DNA from: Bacteroidota bacterium
GTDB taxonomy: Bacteria; Bacteroidota; Bacteroidia; Flavobacteriales_D; Crocinitomicaceae
Length of the DNA stretch: 8,386 nucleotides
Assembly: GCA_024280195.1 (NCBI GenBank)
Contig: JAJRQP010000297.1
Coordinates: 1-8,386, forward strand
Reading direction: 5' to 3'
Part shown: positions 1-5,538 of the stretch, in pieces
Layout: every line of letters begins with the position of its first letter
Position numbering within the stretch: the first letter of the stretch is position 1
Position numbers and translations under genes: made by a program
Notes under the pieces: generated by a model
Told to the model about the DNA's origin: nothing
Database searches by the model: none
What the model saw: the letters and a program-made list of their open reading frames with translations, nothing else

Positions 1-509
1 GAGTTCCTCAAATCGAAGTTGTTTTTGACATCGATGCAAATGGTATCATGCACATTTCTGCAAAAGATAAAGGAACAGGTAAAGAGCAATCAATTAAGAT
101 TGAAGCATCTTCAGGATTGTCCGATGCAGACATCGAAAAGATGAAAGCAGAAGCAGAAGCAAATGCAGAAGCTGATGAGAAATTGAGAGCAGAAGTTGAA
201 TTAGTGAACAAAGCTGATTCTTTAATCTTCCAAACAGAGCGTCAAATTAAGGAGTATGGAGATAAAATCCCAGCTGATAAGAAAGCGCCAATCGAAGATG
301 CTTTAGCAGAATTGAAGAAAGAATTCGAAGCGAAGAACATGGAGAATTTAGAACCAGCAATGGAGAAATTAAATCAAGTATTCTCAGCAGCTTCTGAAGA
401 AATGTACAATGCTTCTAATGCAGAAGGGGGAGACGCTGGAGCAGAAGATACAGGGAACTCAGAAGATGAGGTGACTGATGTAGATTTTGAAGAGGTTGAA
501 GAGAAGTAA
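1..509 (+). CDS. dnaK: Molecular chaperone DnaK (Hsp70), C-terminal part, 5' end outside window
   Basis: This is the last 168 residues of DnaK, the cytoplasmic ATP-dependent Hsp70 that holds unfolded clients together with DnaJ and GrpE. The first complete codon is at 3, and the gene enters from the left. The visible part begins with the final strands of the beta substrate-binding domain (VPQIEVVFDIDANGI, then the near-invariant SAKDKGTGKEQ), followed by SSGLSDADIEKM, which opens the helical lid. A long charged helical region follows. The tail is disordered, Gly/Ala/Asp/Glu-rich, and ends DVDFEEVEEK, an acidic end comparable to the EEVD-like tails of DnaK. The ATPase domain is not in the window. 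The reading frame is intact to the TAA at 507-509, and an intrinsic terminator starts 24 nt later, so dnaK is the last gene of its transcript. The identification is secure from the conserved lid-junction sequence. Confidence 0.97.
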   Translation, partial: VPQIEVVFDIDANGIMHISAKDKGTGKEQSIKIEASSGLSDADIEKMKAEAEANAEADEKLRAEVELVNKADSLIFQTERQIKEYGDKIPADKKAPIEDALAELKKEFEAKNMENLEPAMEKLNQVFSAASEEMYNASNAEGGDAGAEDTGNSEDEVTDVDFEEVEEK

Positions 510-533
510 TACTTCGAGACTTTAAATAGAACT

Positions 534-563
534 AAAAGGGATGACGAGAGTTGTCCCTTTTTT
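534..563 (+). terminator. Intrinsic terminator of dnaK
   Basis: A 12-bp stem (534-545 with 550-561, two of the pairs G-T wobbles) closes on a GAGA tetraloop of the stable GNRA class. The 3' arm ends in a run of six T (558-563). On the minus strand the two wobbles become C-A mismatches, but eight outer pairs remain. It could therefore act weakly in the other direction for the convergent membrane-protein gene, which has no better terminator of its own. Confidence 0.9.
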
Positions 564-715
564 CTTGTGGATACTTTTGTTGGACTTGTGTAAATGATTA
601 AGCAATCCTATTGATTGATTTTTCATTTTGTTAATGAATACTCCATGAAATTAGGAATTTACCTTATTACAATTCGCTCATTTAAAGGAGAGAATACTCA
701 AAGAATTGTTATAAA

Positions 716-2068
716 TTAATTTCCCACACCATTCTCCCTCTTTCCCAAAATAAAAATCACAACCACCAACGGGAGCATCCAAATAACCTTTGCTCCTAAT
801 CGATCAATAGCGTTAGCAAATGTGCCGCAGACAACTGCATTTATGAAAATCCCAATTAGTGTAAGCAAAACGAATAACTGTAGTTCTTTCGAAATACCTT
901 TGAATTGAGTAAGGAGAAATAGAATTACTAAACTACTTATGACAATGATGATTTGCAACAATAGGTTGTAATTAGGTAGAAAGCCAAATCCTTGGTTATT
1001 CTGCTTAGAATGATTCACCATTGAGATATCATTCTTAAAATACAATGAAATGCGTTCATGTAGTTTTGTTTCGCTGCGATAGGGGCCATTTCCATCACCA
1101 ATTTTAAATTTAGTAAGTTGATCAGCACTCGCCTTAAAAGATTCTTTAATGTGTAAACCAATGTATTTGGGAGAACTAAACGTGCCGCCGATGATGTCAT
1201 TAAATTCTTCTTTCGTTTCTTTCCAACCTCCAATTTTATAGAACGGACTATCTTCTTCCCAGATAAATTGCCAAGCCTTTTCGGGTAAGGAGTCTTTGTA
1301 TTCGCAAAGTTTGTAATTGGAACTTTCACAATGCTCATCTAAATATTTTTTCGCAATGCCATGCTCCACTAGAGCTCCCATTAAAAAAACATGTTTAGAT
1401 TTTGAAAGAGCAGAACCCATTGTTGCGATACTTAATCCAGATAGAAGTAAGCAGATAATTATTGGTTTTAGCTTAAAGTAGCCTTGTGATTTGAAATATT
1501 TTACATTTCTAATGATGAGAAGAAGTAGTAGAATTAGGACGTTCATTGAAACATGCGACATGTGCATCGCAGTAGAAACGAAGAATAATAAATAAAGTAA
1601 AACCGATGCAAGAGTAGAATGAGTCTTTACCAATAATAAGAACAACGTCAGAATGATGATTGGTGTAAAGATGTCGCTAATTAGTTGGCTGGATGTCCAT
1701 GAAACGGATGTTGAAGTTGCTAAAAACAAGAGGGTGAGTAAAAAATATTTTTTCAAATTCTTATGACTGGGAAGTAATACTTTAAACGTTTTGTAAAGCA
1801 ATGCAGATAACAATGTTGATTGCGCTAAAATAACTAGCCAAAGTGAGAGTCCGTTTAAACTGGAGAATCTTAAAAAGAGTCCATAAAATATAGGTCTATC
1901 AAATGGAGTCTCCATTTGAAAACCTGAAGAGATATAAGTAGAAGTGTCTGAATAGAGGATAGGAGAACCATTAATATATGCTGCAAATAATAGAATTAAG
2001 CCACCTGCAATTATTGTAGCTGCATTTTTCAGGTTATTTATCTTGAAAAATTGTTCTCTCATTCTCAT
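716..2068 (-). CDS. Polytopic membrane protein of unknown function, possibly GT-C glycosyltransferase-like
   Basis: This encodes about 450 residues with roughly nine or ten hydrophobic spans: near residues 15-33, 73-92, several between 107 and 220, then 368-387, 395-415 and 427-442. A soluble, probably extracytoplasmic loop lies at about 222-367. Short polar stretches stand out after the first span: SDTSTYI (D41) and FDRPIFYG (D57, R58, P59). Near the end, DRLGAKVIWMLP (422-433) looks conserved. A first loop with acidic residues resembles GT-C enzymes that use polyprenyl-phosphate sugars, but no diagnostic motif settles this, so function is open. I chose ATG at 2068. The frame stays open to a TTG at 2092, but that codon abuts the T-tract of the rplT terminator. 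ATG at 2062 is also possible. The gene is convergent with dnaK and separated from rplT by a terminator, so it is probably transcribed alone; a weak TA-n-TTTG element lies at 2083-2089. Confidence 0.85.
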   Translation of the reverse strand: MRMREQFFKINNLKNAATIIAGGLILLFAAYINGSPILYSDTSTYISSGFQMETPFDRPIFYGLFLRFSSLNGLSLWLVILAQSTLLSALLYKTFKVLLPSHKNLKKYFLLTLLFLATSTSVSWTSSQLISDIFTPIIILTLFLLLVKTHSTLASVLLYLLFFVSTAMHMSHVSMNVLILLLLLIIRNVKYFKSQGYFKLKPIIICLLLSGLSIATMGSALSKSKHVFLMGALVEHGIAKKYLDEHCESSNYKLCEYKDSLPEKAWQFIWEEDSPFYKIGGWKETKEEFNDIIGGTFSSPKYIGLHIKESFKASADQLTKFKIGDGNGPYRSETKLHERISLYFKNDISMVNHSKQNNQGFGFLPNYNLLLQIIIVISSLVILFLLTQFKGISKELQLFVLLTLIGIFINAVVCGTFANAIDRLGAKVIWMLPLVVVIFILGKRENGVGN

Positions 2069-2093
2069 TTTTAAATTCTCGACAAAGTACAAT

Positions 2094-2128
2094 AAAAAAA
2101 GTCCCGTTGAAAACTCAACAGGACTTTT
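2094..2128 (-). terminator. Intrinsic terminator of the thrS-infC-rpmI-rplT operon
   Basis: A 14-bp stem (2097-2110 with 2115-2128) has one T-G wobble in the minus-strand transcript and a GTTT loop. It is followed on the minus strand by seven T (2100 to 2094), four of which also belong to the stem, then ATT. It begins 20 nt after the rplT stop codon. It should end the ribosomal-protein operon before the membrane-protein gene. Confidence 0.93.
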
Positions 2129-2148
2129 GCTATAAAGAGGATGTAAAT

Positions 2149-2496
2149 TTATTTTTTGACTGCGTCACAAACCGATTTGAACGCTTCCGGGTGATTCATT
2201 GCTAAATCAGCAAGAACTTTACGGTTAAGTTCCATATCGCTTTTGTTAACTAGTCCCATGAATTGAGAATAATTCATTCCGTGTTGACGTGCACCTGCGT
2301 TAATACGCATAATCCACAACGAGCGGAAGTTTCTTTTCTTTTGTTTACGTCCTGTGTATGCGTATAACATACCTTTTTCTACTGCATTTTTTGCAACAGT
2401 CCAGACATTCTTTCTTCTTCCAAAGTAACCTTTGGCGTGCTTCATTACGTTCTTACGACGCGCTTTTGAAGCAACATGATTTACCGATCTTGGCAT
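2149..2496 (-). CDS. rplT: 50S ribosomal protein L20
   Basis: L20 is an early-binding 23S rRNA protein needed for 50S assembly, and in several bacteria it represses its own operon. The product is 115 residues, close to the family norm. The long basic N-terminal extension (MPRSVNHVASKARRKNVMKHAKGYFGRRKN) matches the part that threads through 23S rRNA. The globular part carries the L20 signature RSLWIMRINAGAR (58-70). The ATG at 2496 gives the invariant PRS start (Met then Pro-Arg-Ser). The upstream sequence is A/T-rich (TTAAAAACTTAAAAATT) with no Shine-Dalgarno, as usual in Bacteroidota. It is the last gene of the operon, 105 nt after rpmI and directly before a strong terminator. The rpmI-rplT gap holds an RNA hairpin, annotated separately. 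Confidence 0.98.
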   Translation of the reverse strand: MPRSVNHVASKARRKNVMKHAKGYFGRRKNVWTVAKNAVEKGMLYAYTGRKQKKRNFRSLWIMRINAGARQHGMNYSQFMGLVNKSDMELNRKVLADLAMNHPEAFKSVCDAVKK

Positions 2497-2577
2497 AATT
2501 TTTAAGTTTTTAATAAGGAGTGCAACATTGTTTCAATTGACTTAGTTACTCGTTACTGGGTTAACATTTAATGAACC

Positions 2578-2613
2578 TGTATGAATCCGAAACCTATCGG
2601 ATTACTTCATACA
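2578..2613 (-). promoter_or_regulatory. Stem-loop spanning the rpmI stop codon
   Basis: In the minus-strand transcript, UGUAUGA (2613-2607) pairs with UCAUACA (2584-2578). AUCCGA (2602-2597) pairs with UCGGAU (2590-2585). A bulge AGUA lies on the 5' side and the loop is UAGGUU, giving 13 Watson-Crick pairs in all. The last rpmI codons and its TAA (2604-2602) are inside the structure. A smaller imperfect hairpin (2559-2577, GGTT with AACC plus CAT with ATG) abuts it. No T-tract follows, so this is not an intrinsic terminator. A role in mRNA processing, stability or rpmI-rplT coupling is inference. Confidence 0.55.
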
Positions 2614-2799
2614 TAATTGTTGCTTGATATTCGCTACATCTGATTTGTGAACCAGTCCAGCTTTAGTCAAGTTACGTTTTTGCTTTTTTGTCTTCTTCGT
2701 TAGAATGTGACTCTTAAAAGCATGTTTTCTTTTGATTTTACCGCTTCCAGTTACCTTGAATCTCTTCTTAGCACTAGATTTAGTTTTCATTTTTGGCAT
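2602..2799 (-). CDS. rpmI: 50S ribosomal protein L35
   Basis: L35 is a small 23S-rRNA-binding protein of the large subunit. The 65-residue product is the usual length. It begins MPKMKTKSSAKKRFKVTGSG, the standard L35 start, followed by the basic KIKRKHAFKSHIL segment and the KKTKKQKRNL patch. The ATG at 2799 is preceded by a purine-rich GAAGAGAG, one of the few ribosome-binding-like stretches here, although it lies very close to the start. The gene lies between infC (95-nt gap) and rplT (105-nt gap), the usual order for the IF3-L35-L20 operon. Its upstream gap holds an irregular stem-loop, and a second hairpin covers its stop codon. Translation of rpmI and rplT may therefore be set after transcription. 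Confidence 0.98.
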   Translation of the reverse strand: MPKMKTKSSAKKRFKVTGSGKIKRKHAFKSHILTKKTKKQKRNLTKAGLVHKSDVANIKQQLCMK

Positions 2800-2840
2800 C
2801 TCTCTTCGTTTTTAATTTACCTCTTTATATAGCTTCTTCA

Positions 2841-2892
2841 AATATTTAATTTGCAAGGGTTAGTCGCGACTGATCCGTACAAATTAAATATT
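2841..2892 (-). promoter_or_regulatory. Irregular stem-loop in infC-rpmI gap, candidate L20 operator
   Basis: The structure begins 2 nt after the infC stop and ends 41 nt before the rpmI ATG. Its outer stem has 13 perfect pairs (AATATTTAATTTG 2841-2853 with CAAATTAAATATT 2880-2892). In the minus-strand transcript this extends by a U-G and an A-U pair (2879/2854, 2878/2855). Inside, GG/CC (2875-2876 with 2857-2858) and AGU/ACU (2869-2871 with 2862-2864) are separated by small mismatches and closed by a CGCG loop. No T-tract follows, so it is not a terminator. In E. coli, L20 represses rpmI and rplT by binding an irregular stem in this same gap. That this is its counterpart is inference from position and shape. 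Confidence 0.6.
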
Positions 2893-2894
2893 AA

Positions 2895-3449
2895 TTATTT
2901 CTTTTTCTTAGAATTAATCATCATGATCATTCTCTTTCCTTCTAATTTTGGCATTTGCTCAATCACTCCGTATTCTTCAAGTTCTTGTGCTAACCTCAAC
3001 AAGAGAATTTCTCCTCTGTCTTTAAAAACAATTGTACGTCCTCTAAAGAATACAAATGCTTTCACTTTGTTTCCTTCTTCCAAAAATTTCTTAGCGTGAG
3101 CTAATTTGAATTCGAAATCATGATCGTCAGTATTTGGTCCAAATCTAATTTCTTTCAAAACAACTTTTGATTGCTTTGCTTTCATTTCTTTTGCCTTCTT
3201 CTTTTGGTTGTACAAGAATTTCTTGTAATCCAAAATCTTACATACCGGCGGATCAGCTTTAGGTGAAATTTCTACCAAATCAAGATCTTCGGTGTCAGCT
3301 AGTTTTATCGCTTCAGAAGTTGTCATTACAACTGGCTCCTGACCTTCGCGGACTAAACGAATAGTTCTAGCGTAAATCTTGTCGTTAATTTTGTGCAGGG
3401 CTTGATCTTCTCTTTTTACAAACCTTCTTCTGTTACTTGGTCTTCTCAT
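2895..3449 (-). CDS. infC: Translation initiation factor IF-3
   Basis: IF3 binds the 30S subunit, blocks premature 50S joining and checks initiator tRNA-start codon pairing. The 184-residue product has the two-domain plan. The N domain starts at INDKIYARTIRLV (21-33) and ends with the family signature KILDYKKFLY (71-80). A lysine-rich linker covers about 82-96. The C domain opens with LKEIRFGPNTDDHDF (98-112) and includes KVKAFVFFRGRTIVF (128-142), ending in a KKKK tail. About 20 basic residues (MRRPSNRRRF...) precede INDKI, as is common in Bacteroidota IF3. The start is an ordinary ATG at 3449, 8 nt after the thrS stop. It is not the AUU start through which E. coli IF3 autoregulates, so that mechanism is not expected here. 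It is co-transcribed with thrS and followed by the candidate L20 operator. Confidence 0.98.
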   Translation of the reverse strand: MRRPSNRRRFVKREDQALHKINDKIYARTIRLVREGQEPVVMTTSEAIKLADTEDLDLVEISPKADPPVCKILDYKKFLYNQKKKAKEMKAKQSKVVLKEIRFGPNTDDHDFEFKLAHAKKFLEEGNKVKAFVFFRGRTIVFKDRGEILLLRLAQELEEYGVIEQMPKLEGKRMIMMINSKKKK

Positions 3450-3457
3450 TCAGTTTT

Positions 3458-5404
3458 TTAATCATTTAAAGCTAACTCCGTTTCAATCGCGTCGTTAATT
3501 AATTTTGCAAAAGCTTCTACAGTCATCGTGCCAATGTCTCCTTTCTCACCTCTTTGTCGGACAGAAACCTCATTGTTTGTGGCTTCTTTCTCCCCGATAA
3601 TCAGCATGAAAGGGATTTTACTCATCTCCGATTCACGTATCTTCTTGCCAATCTTTTCATTACGATCGTCAACGAATCCGCGAATATCGTAATTATTTAG
3701 CAATTCTAAAAGGTTTTCTGCGTAATCATTGTATTTCTCACTAATTGGCAAAATTGCAACTTGATCGGTTGTCAACCAAAGTGGGAAGTCACCTCCACAA
3801 TGTTCAAGCAATACCGCAACAAATCTTTCCATTGATCCAAAGGGCGCACGATGTATCATTACGGGTCTGTGCTTCTGGTTGTCAGAGCCTGTGTACTCTA
3901 ATTCAAAGCGTTCAGGAAGATTGTAATCAACCTGAATGGTTCCTAGTTGCCATTCTCTTCCGAGTGCATCTTCGACCATAAAATCTAATTTCGGTCCGTA
4001 GAATGCAGCTTCGCCATATTCGACAAATGTGTCCAATCCTTTTTCTGCTGCTGCTTCAATGATTGCATTCTCTGCTTTGTCCCAGTTTTCATCAGAACCA
4101 ATGTACTTATCTCTGTCGTCTTTGTCTCGTAAAGAAATTTGTGCTTTGAAATTTTCAAAACTTAAGGTCTTGAAAATATACAACACCAAATCAATTACTT
4201 TCTTGAATTCATCTTTTACTTGATCTTGTGTACAGAAAATATGCGCGTCATCTTGCGTAAAGCCACGAACTCTAGTCAAGCCGTGCAATTCTCCCGATTG
4301 CTCATAGCGATAAACGGTTCCAAATTCTGCAAAACGAATAGGTAAATCTTTGTAAGAACGAGGTCTTGCTTTAAAAATCTCACAATGGTGAGGACAATTC
4401 ATCGGTTTTAGTAAGAATTCTTCGCTATCATCCGGAGTACCAATTGGTTGGAAAGAATCTTTTCCATACTTAGCATAGTGACCAGAGCAAACATACAATT
4501 CTTTACTTCCAATGTGTGGAGTAATTACTTGATCGTAACCAGCTTTTTTTTGTGCTTTCTTTAAGAAGTTTTCTAAACGTTCTCTTAGTGCAGCACCTTT
4601 TGGCAACCATAAAGGCAATCCTTGTCCAACTCTTTGTGAGAAGGTGAAAAGATCTAATTCTTTACCCAGTTTCCTGTGGTCGCGAGCTTTTGCTTGTTCA
4701 ACTTTCTCTAAGTATTCATTCAATTCTGCATTCTTTGGAAAAGTAATTCCGTAGATACGCGTCAATTGTTTTCTTTTTTCATCACCTCTCCAATAAGCAC
4801 CTGCAATAGAAGTCAATTTGATTGACTTAATTGGACCTGTATGAGGAATATGAGGTCCTCGGCATAAATCGGTGAAATTACCTTGCGTGTAGAAAGTGAT
4901 TGTTCCATCCTCTAAACCTTCCAGTAATTCTAACTTATACTCGTCGTCTTTCTCTTTGAAATAAGCAATCGCATCGGATTTGGACATCTCTTTACGGACA
5001 AATGCATTCTTTTGCTTCGCTAATTCTTTCATTTTTTGCTCTACCTTTTGTAGGTCAGCTTCTGTGATGGTATAGTCCATAAAATCTACATCGTAGTAGA
5101 ATCCATTTTTAATTGGGGGACCAATAGCTAATTTAATTCCAGGGTAGAAAAACTCCAATGCTTCCGCCATCAAGTGAGCAGATGAATGCCACATCGTTGA
5201 CTTGCCTTCTTGGTCATTCCAGGTGAGTAATTGCAAGGTTGAGTCTCCCTCAAATGGGCGAGTCGCATCAATTACTTCGTCGTTTACTTTTGCAGCAAGG
5301 ACGTTTCTAGCAAGACCTTCTGAGATACCCATCGCAACATCCATTGCTGATGTACCTTTCTCAACTTGCTTTACAGAACCATCTGGTAACGTTATATTAA
5401 TCAT
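3458..5404 (-). CDS. thrS: Threonyl-tRNA synthetase
   Basis: This cytoplasmic class II synthetase charges tRNA-Thr and edits Ser-tRNA-Thr. The 648-residue product is full length. The TGS domain (about 1-62) starts MINITLPDGS. The editing domain has the HSSAH (H73, H77) and DLCRGPH (C181, H185) motifs. The catalytic core has zinc ligands C337 (MNCPHH), H388 (DDAHIF) and H518 (MIHRA), motif 2 around TVYRYEQSGELHGLTRVRGF (363-382) and motif 3 GSMERF (523-528). The anticodon-binding domain begins near VAILPISEKY (549). I place the start at ATG 5404, the standard MINITLPDGS start. The frame continues to a TTG at 5428, but that TTG is the end of a TAnnTTTG promoter element, so it should not be in the mRNA. 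It is the first gene of the operon with infC, rpmI and rplT, divergent from comEC. Confidence 0.97.
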   Translation of the reverse strand: MINITLPDGSVKQVEKGTSAMDVAMGISEGLARNVLAAKVNDEVIDATRPFEGDSTLQLLTWNDQEGKSTMWHSSAHLMAEALEFFYPGIKLAIGPPIKNGFYYDVDFMDYTITEADLQKVEQKMKELAKQKNAFVRKEMSKSDAIAYFKEKDDEYKLELLEGLEDGTITFYTQGNFTDLCRGPHIPHTGPIKSIKLTSIAGAYWRGDEKRKQLTRIYGITFPKNAELNEYLEKVEQAKARDHRKLGKELDLFTFSQRVGQGLPLWLPKGAALRERLENFLKKAQKKAGYDQVITPHIGSKELYVCSGHYAKYGKDSFQPIGTPDDSEEFLLKPMNCPHHCEIFKARPRSYKDLPIRFAEFGTVYRYEQSGELHGLTRVRGFTQDDAHIFCTQDQVKDEFKKVIDLVLYIFKTLSFENFKAQISLRDKDDRDKYIGSDENWDKAENAIIEAAAEKGLDTFVEYGEAAFYGPKLDFMVEDALGREWQLGTIQVDYNLPERFELEYTGSDNQKHRPVMIHRAPFGSMERFVAVLLEHCGGDFPLWLTTDQVAILPISEKYNDYAENLLELLNNYDIRGFVDDRNEKIGKKIRESEMSKIPFMLIIGEKEATNNEVSVRQRGEKGDIGTMTVEAFAKLINDAIETELALND

Positions 5405-5425
5405 CTGTGTAATAAAATTAGTTGG

Positions 5426-5433
5426 CAAAGATA
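5426..5433 (-). promoter_or_regulatory. Promoter -7 element of the thrS operon (TATCTTTG)
   Basis: On the minus strand TATCTTTG matches the Bacteroidota -7 consensus TAnnTTTG exactly and lies 21 nt before the thrS ATG. No TTG is seen at the expected -33 distance; the sequence there reads AAAGCAATTC. The evidence is therefore the -7 box plus its position. It implies a leader of roughly 15 nt, too short for an upstream L20-type leader. Confidence 0.55.
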
Positions 5434-5488
5434 ATATTTTCTAGTGAGAATTGCTTTATTATTGAGTGATTAATTATCGGAGAATCAA

Positions 5489-5519
5489 TTGACTTTGTCA
5501 GTTCAAATAATTACATTTG
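5489..5519 (+). promoter_or_regulatory. Promoter of comEC (TTG-N20-TACATTTG)
   Basis: TTG at 5489-5491 and TACATTTG at 5512-5519 are 20 nt apart, matching the Bacteroidota -33/-7 arrangement. The -7 box ends 19 nt before the TTG start at 5539. It is back to back with the thrS promoter. An imperfect inverted repeat (AATTGAC, TTT, GTCAGTT at 5487-5503) overlaps the -33 element; whether it is an operator is unknown. Confidence 0.65.
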
Positions 5520-5538
5520 AGTATCAATAAACACGACT

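Noticed and set aside
622..638. Small hairpin TTCATT-ttgtt-AATGAA between dnaK and the membrane-protein gene
   Set aside because: Only six AT-rich pairs and no T-tract on either strand; expected by chance in AT-rich DNA. Nothing else stands out in the 564-715 gap.
2094..2128. rplT terminator acting in both directions
   Set aside because: On the plus strand it ends in only four T within the stem, and no plus-strand gene reads into it.
2841..2892. Intrinsic terminator between infC and rpmI
   Set aside because: The strong stem is not followed by a T-tract on the transcribed strand, and rpmI-rplT lie directly downstream in the conserved operon.
2851..3099. Plus-strand open frame of 82 codons over infC and the infC-rpmI gap
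   Set aside because: It is antisense to infC, has no promoter or ribosome-binding evidence, and the opposite strand is a clear IF3 gene.
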